64,000 nt of DNA from contig CAWAGG010000006.1 in assembly GCA_963781595.1 (NCBI GenBank), positions 1,116,001-1,180,000 of the forward strand, given 5' to 3'. Of this stretch, positions 9,171 through 17,079 are shown in pieces. Numbering within the stretch: the stretch's first letter is position 1; each line of letters begins with the position of its first letter. The DNA is from JBEDUK01 sp963781595 (GTDB lineage Bacteria > Actinomycetota > UBA4738). The translations under genes and the position numbers were made by a program. The notes under the pieces are model-generated. The model was not told the DNA's origin. It saw only the letters and a program-made list of their open reading frames with translations, and did not search any database.

Positions 9171-10319
9171 ATGGCGACGACCGCACGCGACGCCCTCGTC
9201 GTTCGGGCTGCCGTCCTCCCCGAGATCGGCGCGCCGCTGCAGGTGGAGGACGTGCTGCTCGACCCGCCCGGCCCGAGCGAGGTCCTGGTCCACGTGGCCG
9301 CGGCGGGCGTCTGCCACTCGGACCTCCACCTCGCGCAGGGCCACCTCGGGTACGAACGGGTCCCGATCGTCCTGGGCCACGAGGGCGCGGGCGTGGTCGA
9401 GACCGTAGGCTCCGAGGTCCGGCACGTCGGCCCCGGCGACCGGGTCGCGTTCAACTTCGTCCCCGCCTGCGGTGAGTGCCCGTCCTGCATGATCGGCAGG
9501 CCGAACCTGTGCGAGACGGCCGGCGCGTTCTCGTGGAAGGGAACGATGCTGGACGGGACCACCCGGCTGCACCGGTCGGATGGCGATCCGCTCCTGCACT
9601 TCAATTTCGTGTCGTGTTTCGCCGAAGCCTGCGTCGTCCCGTCGGCGTCGGCCGTCCCGATCCCCCCGCAGCTATCGATGACCGAAGCCGCGCTGCTCGG
9701 CTGCGCGGTCGTGACCGGCGTCGGGGCGGTCCGCAACGCGGCCGGGGTCCGCATCGGCGAGACGGTCTGCGTGATCGGGTGCGGCGGGGTCGGGATGCAG
9801 GTCGTTGCTGCGGCGCAGCTGGCCGGCGCCGCGCGGATCATCGCGGTGGACCGGGGTTGGGAGAAGCTCGAGGCGGCGCTCGCGAGGGGCGCCACGCATG
9901 CCGTCGACGCGCTCTCGCAGGACGTCGTCGAGACCGTGGTGCTCCTGTCGGACGGTGGCGTCGACCACGCGTTCGAGATCGTCGGTTCGCCCGCCACGAT
10001 CCGCCAGGCGTGGGACGTGCTCCGGCCCGGCGGAACGGCGATCGTCGTCGGCATCTCGCCGCGCGGCCTCGAGGTCGCCCTTCCGGCCCTCGACATGCTC
10101 GCGCAGAAGGGCATCAAGGGTTCGTACTACGGGTCAGGGAACCCCGTCGCCGAGATCCCCCGGCTCGCCGAGCTGGTGGCGACCGGCCGGTTCCCCTTGG
10201 CGGACTCGGTGACGGCGACCACGGACCTCGACGGCATCCAGGCGGCGTTCGACCGCATGAACGCCGGCGTGGGAGGGCGAACCGTCGCCGTCCTCGACGG
10301 GTCGATCGAGCCTTCCTAG
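9171..10319 (+). CDS. Zinc-dependent alcohol dehydrogenase (class III-like), second copy
   Basis: A 382-residue medium-chain dehydrogenase related to the one at 6401, sharing GVCHSDL, GHEGAGVVE, the NFVSCFAEACVVP block and GCGGVGM. The structural-zinc loop here is CGECPSCMIGRPNLC, again four Cys. It is the last gene of the operon, 12 bases after the enolase-superfamily gene. The two paralogues probably oxidise successive or alternative alcohol intermediates. The intergenic stretch 10320-10387 to the convergent gene has a short GC hairpin (GGGGCG/CGCCCC) without a T-run. Confidence 0.85.
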   Translation: MATTARDALVVRAAVLPEIGAPLQVEDVLLDPPGPSEVLVHVAAAGVCHSDLHLAQGHLGYERVPIVLGHEGAGVVETVGSEVRHVGPGDRVAFNFVPACGECPSCMIGRPNLCETAGAFSWKGTMLDGTTRLHRSDGDPLLHFNFVSCFAEACVVPSASAVPIPPQLSMTEAALLGCAVVTGVGAVRNAAGVRIGETVCVIGCGGVGMQVVAAAQLAGAARIIAVDRGWEKLEAALARGATHAVDALSQDVVETVVLLSDGGVDHAFEIVGSPATIRQAWDVLRPGGTAIVVGISPRGLEVALPALDMLAQKGIKGSYYGSGNPVAEIPRLAELVATGRFPLADSVTATTDLDGIQAAFDRMNAGVGGRTVAVLDGSIEPS

Positions 10320-10387
10320 AGCGGGGCGTGGTTCGCCGCCCCTCGCTGGCACCGCGCCGGCTGGTCTCGAGCGGTGCGAGGGCCGGT

Positions 10388-10921
10388 TCAGCTCGAGGCG
10401 AGCTCGAGGCCCTGAGCGGCGGCGTCCGGCCGGTGGCGGTAGCCCCCGACGGTCAGGACCTCGGGTTCGGTCGAACCCTTCCGCTTGCGCAGGATGTAGC
10501 GCTCGACGTCGTACCAGACGTAGAAGCGGTTCGTGAGCTGCGCGGCGCTGCGATGGTCGGGCAGCATCGTGGCCGCCTGCGCCTGGCGCCGGTTCTGCCA
10601 CACGCACAGCGAGAGGCAGTTGCCTTCCTTGTCCATCTCGCCCTTGTAGTACCGCAGGAGCCCACCCGAGGCCATCGCCTCGGCGAACGCGATGTCGTCG
10701 TACTCGGTGAGGAGATCGTTGTCCACGTCCTGTCGCCGGAGCGAGCGGAACACGATCAGGTACCAGCGGCCCCACTCGACGTCGGAGAGCGTGTAGCTCC
10801 AGTTGAACGCCTCGAGGATCGGCGCGGTCTGGTATCCGGCCTTGACGGGCACGAGCCGGTGGAAGGGGGGCGTTGCGAAGATCGCGGCATCCTCGACGCG
10901 CACGCTTCCCATATCGCGCAT
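10388..10921 (-). CDS. Conserved-looking protein of unknown function
   Basis: A 177-residue soluble protein that I do not recognise. Codon bias and the rich mix of aromatic residues (FNWSYTLSDVEWGRWYLIVF; RFYVWYDVERYILRKRK) argue that it is real and not a shadow. The block CLSLCVWQNRRQAQAATMLPDH loosely resembles dimeric alpha/beta-barrel proteins, but this is only an impression. Several in-frame ATGs lie close together (10939, 10933, 10921, 10912) with no clear ribosome-binding site; 10921 is chosen arbitrarily. It follows the ammonia-lyase-like gene on the same strand by 82 bases and may be cotranscribed. Confidence 0.55.
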   Translation of the reverse strand: MRDMGSVRVEDAAIFATPPFHRLVPVKAGYQTAPILEAFNWSYTLSDVEWGRWYLIVFRSLRRQDVDNDLLTEYDDIAFAEAMASGGLLRYYKGEMDKEGNCLSLCVWQNRRQAQAATMLPDHRSAAQLTNRFYVWYDVERYILRKRKGSTEPEVLTVGGYRHRPDAAAQGLELASS

Positions 10922-11003
10922 GATGCATCTCATCGGCATCGCTGTCACGTTGCGAAAGGCTCTGACCGGGAGAATGTCGTGCTGATCCCGTATCCGCAGC
11001 CGA

Positions 11004-12464
11004 TCAGGCGGGCGGGAGGCCCGAAAAGGCACCTGCGGCGACCATATCCACGACCGGCTGGAGGTCCTGCGGGACGAGCTCCATCGCGTCGGTGAACCGG
11101 ATCGTCGCGCGCAGCGTGTCCCTGGCGGCGCCCGTCCCGGTGCCGAGCGACGGGCCCCGGAGGTCGGCCGCCTGCGCCGCAACGACCAGCTCGATCGCGG
11201 CCACCCGCTCGCCCAAGGCGACCATCTCGGACAGGCGCCTGGCCGCGAGCGGCGCCATCGTGGTCCGGTCCTCGATACCTTCCGCGTGCGCGGTGGAGGC
11301 CATCTCGAACGAGACGGGCTGCGCGAGCAGGCGCGCCTCGGTCACGATCGATTGCACGGCGATCCCCAGGTACCCGAGGCCCGCGTCCCCCGGACCTCCG
11401 TTCGTCAGCCCGGTCGGCAGTCCCGACCACGGGGTCTCCAGGAGCTTCACCACGCGTTCGCCCGACGATGTGAGCGCGGGCGCGAGCGCGATCCGGAGGA
11501 GGTCCAGCGCCGCGGCGAGCGGGACGATCTCGAAGTTCCCCACGGAGATCACGCGGTCCTCATCGAGCACGACGATGGGGTTGCCCTGCGAGGCGTTCAG
11601 CTCGACGGCGAGTTGCTCGCGTGCGTACGTGAGCGCGTCGCGCGCCGCGCCCTGCAGCTGCGGGAGGTTCCGGAACGTGAGCGGATCCTGGAGGTTCCTC
11701 GCGGCGCCCGGCTCCCACAGCGGGCTGCCGTCCAGCAGCGTGCGCAACGTGGCGAGCGACGTCCGCAGCCCCGGGTACGGTCGGACATCCCCGATCGCCG
11801 CGTGCAGCGAGCTGAGGTTCGCCGCGAACCCCTCGAGGGACAGCGCGCCCGCGGTCTCCATGGCCGTCAGGAGGTTCGCCGCATCCGTGACACCGAGCGC
11901 AGCCCACCCCGCGGAGAGCGAGTTGTTGTTCACCAATGCCAGTGCCTCGCCGGGCGCCAGGGCGAACCCGGAGCCGCCCTCGGCGTCGACCAGGAGCCCG
12001 TGCGCGAGATCGGCCATCGCCATCAGGTCCGACTGCCCCACGGATCCGAAGGAGCGCACCGGCGGCGTGACGCCCGCGTTGAGCGCGACGACGACGAGTT
12101 CCGCCAGCTCCGGCCGCACCCCGGGCGTGCCCAGCGCGAAGTGGTTCGCGAGCCGCAGCATCGTCGCGCGGACGACCTCCCGGGGGACGTTGGGACCCTG
12201 CCCGGTCCGGTGCATCTCGATCATGCGGCGGTTGAAGTTCGACAGGCCCGCGGCGTCGCTCGGCATGCGGTCCCGCTTGAGGACCCCGACACCGGTGGAC
12301 ACGCCGTAGACCTCCGCGCCCGAGGCCAAGGCGCGTTCGACGACCTCGCGGGCGGAACGCATCCGCGCGACCGCGTCGGGCGCGAACGCGACGGGCTCGT
12401 CGTGCCGGGCCACGGCCACGACGTCGGCGATCGTCAGGTCGAGCCCGGTCAGTTCCAGCGTCAT
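11004..12464 (-). CDS. Histidine/phenylalanine ammonia-lyase-fold protein lacking the MIO triad
   Basis: A 486-residue member of the HAL/PAL superfamily by its N-terminal VYGVSTGVG (Tyr loop), APGEALALVNNNS and the long helical C-terminal half with QDPLTFRNLPQLQGAARDAL. Enzymes of this family make their MIO electrophile from Ala-Ser-Gly in GSVGASGDL. Here the matching stretch is GSVGQSDLMAMADLAH, so the triad is absent and the usual ammonia-lyase chemistry should be impossible. The rest of the fold looks intact and undecayed. Start is the ATG overlapping the DUF1684 stop (ATGA); an in-frame ATG five codons earlier is the alternative. Its function is therefore open. Confidence 0.82.
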   Translation of the reverse strand: MTLELTGLDLTIADVVAVARHDEPVAFAPDAVARMRSAREVVERALASGAEVYGVSTGVGVLKRDRMPSDAAGLSNFNRRMIEMHRTGQGPNVPREVVRATMLRLANHFALGTPGVRPELAELVVVALNAGVTPPVRSFGSVGQSDLMAMADLAHGLLVDAEGGSGFALAPGEALALVNNNSLSAGWAALGVTDAANLLTAMETAGALSLEGFAANLSSLHAAIGDVRPYPGLRTSLATLRTLLDGSPLWEPGAARNLQDPLTFRNLPQLQGAARDALTYAREQLAVELNASQGNPIVVLDEDRVISVGNFEIVPLAAALDLLRIALAPALTSSGERVVKLLETPWSGLPTGLTNGGPGDAGLGYLGIAVQSIVTEARLLAQPVSFEMASTAHAEGIEDRTTMAPLAARRLSEMVALGERVAAIELVVAAQAADLRGPSLGTGTGAARDTLRATIRFTDAMELVPQDLQPVVDMVAAGAFSGLPPA

Positions 12465-13123
12465 CGGTCGCGCCTCCATGGGTACCGCTCGCCCGCGCGG
12501 ACCTCGACGTCCAGGTGGTTGCCCGGCGGCGCCAGCGGACACACCCACCGCGGGTCGTACGCGCACGACGGGTTGTAGGCGAAGTTGAAGTCCAGGACCA
12601 GGCGGCCGTCGGGGCCGATGCCCAGGTCCGAACCCTTCACGGTGTCCAGGAGGTAGCGGCCCGCACCGTAGGTCCCCCTCCCGCTCGTCCGGTCCCGGAA
12701 CGGGAGGAACAGCCCTCCCCCGTAGCCGTCCAGCCAGAAGGCGTCCAGCGACCCCGCCCTGCCCTTCAGTTCGAACCGCACGGTCGCGAACCGCGTGAAG
12801 CCGTACGAGCCACCGGCCTCCCCCCTCTCGCCGCTGGTCGCGACGTCCGCGTGCATGGGCTCCGCGCGTTCCAGCACGCCGGCGGTTCGGTACGATCCGT
12901 CGTGGTCGAAGTACGCCAGCCCGGAGAAGCTCGGGCGGTCGCGCGCGGCGATCGGCGACTGCGGGTGCTCGGCGAAGAGGTCGTCGCGTTCGACCCGCCA
13001 TGCCTCCCACGCCATCGAGGGATCGTCAGTCATCCTTACCATCGCGTAGAGCTCCGACACGCGTCGCTTCCAGTCCATCAGCTGGGGGATGCCATCCCAG
13101 AACACGCGATCGTCGCCGGCCAT
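12461..13123 (-). CDS. DUF1684 family protein
   Basis: A 220-residue soluble protein of family DUF1684, recognised by its C-terminal signature: FRDRTSGRGTYGAGRYLLDT, then DFNFAYNPSCAYDPRWVCPLAPPGNHLDVEVRAGER. Two Cys and several aromatic residues sit in the conserved core. The family has no established biochemical role that I can name. The gene begins 18 bases after the MetE-like gene and its stop overlaps the start of the ammonia-lyase-like gene, so the three proteins are probably made together. Confidence 0.85.
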   Translation of the reverse strand: MAGDDRVFWDGIPQLMDWKRRVSELYAMVRMTDDPSMAWEAWRVERDDLFAEHPQSPIAARDRPSFSGLAYFDHDGSYRTAGVLERAEPMHADVATSGERGEAGGSYGFTRFATVRFELKGRAGSLDAFWLDGYGGGLFLPFRDRTSGRGTYGAGRYLLDTVKGSDLGIGPDGRLVLDFNFAYNPSCAYDPRWVCPLAPPGNHLDVEVRAGERYPWRRDR

Positions 13124-13141
13124 CGTCCCGCTCGCCCCGCT

Positions 13142-14260
13142 TCAGCCCCAGACGGCTTCCGCGGTCTCGGCGATCGTCCGGAGCTTGTAGCGTTCGTCCT
13201 GGACGGTGATCGCGTTGCCCTCGATCGACGTGGCGAACCCGCACTGCGGCGACAGCGCCAGTCGTTCGAGCGGGACGAACGCCGATGCCTCCCGGATCCT
13301 CGCCGACAGGTCGGCGACGGTCTCGCGGCGAGCGGTCTTGGTGGTAACGAGGCCGAGCACGGCCGTCTTGTCCTCGGGAACCGTCTTCAGCGGTTCGAAC
13401 CCGCCGGAGCGTTCGTCGTCGTACTCGAGCATCAGGCGCTGCGCGTTGACCCTCGGGAAGAGGCGTTCGCCCAGCCACTCGTAGCCGCCCGACACGAGCC
13501 ACCGCGACAGCTGGTTCCCCCGGCACAGGTGGAACGCGAACGTCACCCCTCCGGATGGGTGGTCCGCGATCACCACGTTGTCCAGCTCGGTGCCGAGTTC
13601 GATCCATCGCTCGGCCGGCCAGCCGCGGCTCTCGTAGAAGTCGCGGTACGCGGGATCGACCAGCAGCGGGTAGTGCGGCGCGTCGAGCTGCAGGTACGTG
13701 GCGCCCAGCTCGGCCAGCTCGTCTACCTCCTCGCGGAGGACGCGCGCGACGTCGCGAAGGAAGTCCTCGAGCGTCGGGTACGCGTCGCGTGACCGTTCGG
13801 GGTCGTAGAAGTTCGCGAACAGGCTCGGGCTGGGGAGCGTGACCTTCACGATCCGGTCGGTGCTCCCGCGGGTGTAGACGAACTCCTCGGTCGCGATCCC
13901 CCGGACGCGGCGAAGGGGCCCGACGACGCCGATCGCGGGGCGTTCGATCCTGCGTTCGCCGACGACGTCGCTCTGCCAGTCACCCCACAGGAACGCGTCG
14001 AGGTCCCACGCACCGAAGCCCTCGACGGCGGTGGGCAGGCCCGCCTGGAACGACAGGCGGCGCTGCTCGCCGTCGGTGACGACCTCGACGCCCGATTCCT
14101 CCTGCAGGAGGAGCGCCGCGTCGACCGCGGCGTCCTCGATGCGCTTGAAGGCAGCGTGGGAGAGCTCGCCGGCGTCGTGACGTCCGCGGGCTGTGAGCAG
14201 TTCGCTGGGCCGAAGCAGGCTCCCGACGACGTCGCTGCGGGCCTCGATCGCGTCGGTCAT
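13142..14260 (-). CDS. Cobalamin-independent methionine synthase (MetE C-terminal) family protein
   Basis: A 372-residue zinc methyltransferase-like protein made only of the MetE C-terminal catalytic barrel, about half of full-length MetE. Candidate zinc ligands are His and Cys in FHLCRGN, Glu in LEYDDERSG and a late Cys in LSPQCGF. The N-terminus DVVGSLLRPSELL is typical of this short subfamily. It lacks the N-terminal half that binds polyglutamyl folate, so the methyl donor may differ. Start is placed at the ATG at 14260; a GTG at 14272 is possible. It is followed by DUF1684 and the ammonia-lyase-fold protein. Confidence 0.85.
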   Translation of the reverse strand: MTDAIEARSDVVGSLLRPSELLTARGRHDAGELSHAAFKRIEDAAVDAALLLQEESGVEVVTDGEQRRLSFQAGLPTAVEGFGAWDLDAFLWGDWQSDVVGERRIERPAIGVVGPLRRVRGIATEEFVYTRGSTDRIVKVTLPSPSLFANFYDPERSRDAYPTLEDFLRDVARVLREEVDELAELGATYLQLDAPHYPLLVDPAYRDFYESRGWPAERWIELGTELDNVVIADHPSGGVTFAFHLCRGNQLSRWLVSGGYEWLGERLFPRVNAQRLMLEYDDERSGGFEPLKTVPEDKTAVLGLVTTKTARRETVADLSARIREASAFVPLERLALSPQCGFATSIEGNAITVQDERYKLRTIAETAEAVWG

Positions 14261-14338
14261 GGCGGCGGTCACTCTACACGCGGGCCGTGCCGTGAAGATC
14301 CGGATCCCATGGTGGTGGCGATGCGAGCGGCGGCGCTC

Positions 14339-15085
14339 CTACCGTCGCGGGATCCGCAGGAGCCTGGCCCGGTCCGTCCGCATCCCGTCCAGGTCGACGC
14401 ACCCCTCGATGCCGGTCACGTGACCGCAGAGCGACCATTGCTGGATCGACCACCCCATGGGCGCCCAGCCGTCGGCGGGAGCCGTGCTCCCGGGCGTCTG
14501 TACGATCCACATCAGCGGGAACGAGACGAAGTCCGTCGTTCCGTCCATGTGCACGCGCCAGAACCGCGAGCTCGCGTAGATCGCGGGCCGGACACCGGTC
14601 GCCGCGCGCACGCGGGCGAGCCAGGTTCGGACCCACGCGCGGAGCGCGGGCGGGGCGAGGCCGCCGGAGCGCTCCAGGTCGAGCAGAGGGACGAGCTGCC
14701 CGGGCCTCGGGCGCGCGACCTTCAGGAACGCGTCCGCCTCGGTGACCGCATCGGCGGACGCGCCGTCGGGCCGCGCGAAGTGGTACGCGCCCACGGTCAG
14801 TCCCGCCGCGGCGGCGGCGCGCGCGTTCCTCGCGTAGGTGGGATCGACCAGCCCGCGGCCCTCGGTCGCCTTCAGGTAGGCGAACCGGTACCCGTCCGCC
14901 CGGACCCGCCGCCACTGGATCGCGCCCTGATAGTGCGAAACGTCGATGCCGGCGATCGTCGGGACCGGCGGAGCGATCCGCGCCGCCGGCGTGTCGATCA
15001 GGATCAGTGCCGCGATCGGGACGAGCGCTGCCGTCGCGATGACGCCGAACCCGACCCGGGGCCGCCGGCGGTGTCGGGTGGGCAT
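14339..15085 (-). CDS. GH25 family lysozyme (exported or membrane-anchored)
   Basis: A muramidase of glycoside hydrolase family 25, cutting peptidoglycan glycan strands. The 248-residue protein has an Arg/His-rich N-terminus, one hydrophobic segment (about 13-32) and then the catalytic domain: GIDVSHYQGAIQW with the first acidic residue, FAYLKATEG, GAYHFARP, PLLDLERSGG with the Asp-x-Glu pair, and QQWSLCG near the end. The ATG at 15085 lies 5 bases after the crotonase stop. It is placed among metabolic genes and has no obvious tie to them. Confidence 0.88.
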   Translation of the reverse strand: MPTRHRRRPRVGFGVIATAALVPIAALILIDTPAARIAPPVPTIAGIDVSHYQGAIQWRRVRADGYRFAYLKATEGRGLVDPTYARNARAAAAAGLTVGAYHFARPDGASADAVTEADAFLKVARPRPGQLVPLLDLERSGGLAPPALRAWVRTWLARVRAATGVRPAIYASSRFWRVHMDGTTDFVSFPLMWIVQTPGSTAPADGWAPMGWSIQQWSLCGHVTGIEGCVDLDGMRTDRARLLRIPRR

Positions 15086-15090
15086 CCGGT

Positions 15091-15891
15091 TCAGTGCCCG
15101 GTGAACCGCGGTTCGCGCTTCTCCAGGAACGCCATGACGCCCTCCAGATGGTCGTCGGTAGCGCCCGCCTCGTCCTGCGCCTGGGCCTCCAGCTCGAGCG
15201 CCTCCGCGACCGTGCCGTCGCCCGCCGCGGCGTCGGCGAACAGACGCTTCGTCATACCGATCGCCGCGGTCGGCATCGCGGCGAGGCGCGCGGCGACCTC
15301 CTGCGCCTCGGCGACGCAGCGATCGGCCGCGACGACGTTCGCCACGAGCCCGATCCGCAGCGCCTCGGGCGCGTCGATCCGGTCGCCCGTGATCGACAGC
15401 CGCAGCGCTTCCGCATGGCCGACCGCGCGCGGCAGCAGGTACGCGGCGCCGGAGTCCGGCACGAGTCCGATCTTCACGAACGCCATCAGGTAGGACGAGT
15501 CCTCGCTGGCGACCCGGATGTCGCACGCGAGGGCCAGCGAGAGTCCCGCGCCCGCAGCCACGCCGTTCACGGCGGCGATCACGGGCTTCGGCGTGTCCGT
15601 GAACAGCGGGATCAGCTCGTTGTACCCCTCTCGGAGGAAGCCACTCAGCTTGGGACGCTCGCCCGCCGCGTAGAACGGCTGCAGCGCGCCGAGGTCCGCG
15701 CCGACGCAGAAGCCGCGGCCCTCGCCGGTCAGCACGATCGCGCGACACGAGTCGTCGTCGCGGAGCCCGGTCATCGCGTCCTTCAGGTCGCCCGTGAGCG
15801 TGTCCGAGAGCGCGTTCAGCTTCGCGGGATTGTTCATCCGAACGGTCGCGACGGCGCCGTCGCGGGCGACGAGCAGCTGTTCGTAGGGCAT
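15091..15891 (-). CDS. Enoyl-CoA hydratase/isomerase (PaaG-like crotonase)
   Basis: A 266-residue crotonase-fold enzyme acting on acyl-CoA esters. The oxyanion-hole region GEGRGFCVGADL and the second block AAVNGVAAGAGLSLALACDIRVA are clear. The motif KIGLVPDSGAAYLLPR, with Asp where ordinary enoyl-CoA hydratases have a second Glu, is typical of PaaG-type isomerases. The start ATG has a GGAGG site 9-12 bases upstream. It leads the minus-strand run toward 10388. Confidence 0.88.
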   Translation of the reverse strand: MPYEQLLVARDGAVATVRMNNPAKLNALSDTLTGDLKDAMTGLRDDDSCRAIVLTGEGRGFCVGADLGALQPFYAAGERPKLSGFLREGYNELIPLFTDTPKPVIAAVNGVAAGAGLSLALACDIRVASEDSSYLMAFVKIGLVPDSGAAYLLPRAVGHAEALRLSITGDRIDAPEALRIGLVANVVAADRCVAEAQEVAARLAAMPTAAIGMTKRLFADAAAGDGTVAEALELEAQAQDEAGATDDHLEGVMAFLEKREPRFTGH

Positions 15892-15942
15892 CGCGGTACG
15901 CCTCCTGGGTGGTCGTCCGGCGTGGTACGAGGGTTCGCGGCT

Positions 15943-15948
15943 AGCATC
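15943..15948 (+). promoter_or_regulatory. -10 box for a leaderless transcript
   Basis: TAGCAT ends 8 bases before the ATG at 15957, so transcription should start at or within a few bases of the start codon. No Shine-Dalgarno motif is present. Confidence 0.5.
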
Positions 15949-15956
15949 GCACGGTC

Positions 15957-16574
15957 ATGGGACGGGAGGCTGCCTGCCGCGCGCGGTTCGAGGGTCGAAC
16001 GCTGACCGGCCGCGCGCAGCTGGAGACCGACGTGGTGCTGTTCCGGAGCCAGGAGGCCGGCGTCCGGGTGCGGGTTCCGTTCGTCGAGGTCTCGACCGCC
16101 GAGGCGCACGGCGGGTGGCTCCGGCTGGTCTGGGGCTCGGAATCGCTGGAGCTGGAGCTGGGGCAGCAGGCGGGGGTGTGGCAGGAGCGGGTCCGGAACC
16201 CGCGTTCGCTGCTGGACAAGCTCGGGGTGAAGGCGGGCCTGCGGGTCTCCGTGATCGGGCTGGACGAAGGTGATCTCGTCTCGCAGCTGGAGAGCCGAGG
16301 TGCGGAGGTGACGGTCGGCCGGACCCTGCGGGCCTCGGACCTGATCCTGTACCGGGCGGACTCCGTGCGGGAGCTCGGGCGGTTGGGTCGGCTGAGATCG
16401 TCGCTGGTGTCGAACGGGGGGATCTGGGTCGTCTCGCCGAAGGGGGACCCGACGATCCGCGACCTGGACGTCATGGCCGCGGCCAAGCACGCGGGGTTGG
16501 TGGACGTGAAGGTCGCTCGGTGGTCCGAGACGCACACGGCGCTGAAGCTCGTGATCCCGGTGGCGCTGCGCTGA
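15957..16574 (+). CDS. DUF3052-like protein
   Basis: A 205-residue soluble protein. The C-terminal part (about 85-205) has the pattern of DUF3052: SLLDKLGVKAGLRVSVIGL, then NGGIWVVSPKGD, then HAGLVDVKVARWSETHTALKLVIPV. The N-terminal 85 residues are all beta and look like a PH- or small-barrel domain; I do not recognise them. The ATG follows a TAGCAT box closely, with no ribosome-binding site. The family has no firm function known to me. Confidence 0.72.
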   Translation: MGREAACRARFEGRTLTGRAQLETDVVLFRSQEAGVRVRVPFVEVSTAEAHGGWLRLVWGSESLELELGQQAGVWQERVRNPRSLLDKLGVKAGLRVSVIGLDEGDLVSQLESRGAEVTVGRTLRASDLILYRADSVRELGRLGRLRSSLVSNGGIWVVSPKGDPTIRDLDVMAAAKHAGLVDVKVARWSETHTALKLVIPVALR

Positions 16575-16576
16575 CG

Positions 16577-17020
16577 GGTGCGGCTGCGGCGGTCCCGTCG
16601 CGGCCTCCGGCCGGGACGCTGCGGTGGGTCGAGCGTGCCGTCGGTCCCGGCGCGCGGGTGACGTGGGTCCGTCCGGTTCGCGCCGGCTCGACGGCGGTCC
16701 ACGAGGTTCCTTCGCGCGATCGCTTCGGCCGTCCGCGGCGGTCGCGCTGCGGAGGTTCGTCGATGCATCGCGCCTCGGTTCGGACGCATGGTACGTCCCG
16801 GAGAACGAACTCCGCGTCCTGTTGGCACTCGAGGGCTCGCGCGTGCGGGCACCGGTGTACGAAGACGTTTCGGGGTCGGGTGGCCGACCGCGATCCGTAC
16901 TGGGACCTCGTCGACGCGCTCGACTTCGTCACCGATGCCGTTCGTCCCCGATCCGTCGGCGAGCGACGGAGGTTCGAGTGCTTCGAAGGCTGGGTCAACC
17001 GCGCCGTCGCCGACGTCTGA
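16577..17020 (+). pseudogene. Decayed aminoglycoside-phosphotransferase-like gene
   Basis: Remnant of an APH/choline-kinase-fold gene spread over two reading frames. In the frame ending at 17020 one reads LRWVERAVGPGARVTWVRP (from about 16619). The next frame gives VALRRFVDASRLGSDAWYVP and ENELRVLLALEGSRVRAPV (about 16738-16858). The first frame then resumes with DPYWDLVDALDFVTDA and ends ERRRFECFEGWVNRAVADV. These match the start, the Lys/Arg-strand plus helix-C region, and the extreme C-terminus of the family. The Brenner and DFG catalytic regions are missing entirely, so there are at least two frameshifts and a large internal deletion. Not functional. Confidence 0.7.
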
Positions 17021-17030
17021 TCAGCTGGTG

Positions 17031-17036
17031 TAGGTT
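17031..17036 (+). promoter_or_regulatory. -10 box upstream of the DapA-family gene
   Basis: TAGGTT lies 43 bases before the ATG at 17080, giving a leader of roughly 37 bases with a GGGAG ribosome-binding site. No convincing -35 was seen. Confidence 0.4.
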
Positions 17037-17079
17037 GCGGGCGGAACGTCGCACGCCCCTTCGAGCTCGGGAGCAGCGC

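Noticed and set aside
10320..10347. GGGGCG/CGCCCC hairpin between convergent genes as a terminator
   Set aside because: Only about six pairs, a large loop and no T-run; in this sequence such hairpins are common by chance.
16624..17079. N-terminal extension of the DapA-family gene (open frame from 16624)
   Set aside because: The extension is part of the decayed phosphotransferase-like sequence; the DapA fold begins at 17080 with its own ribosome-binding site and -10 box.
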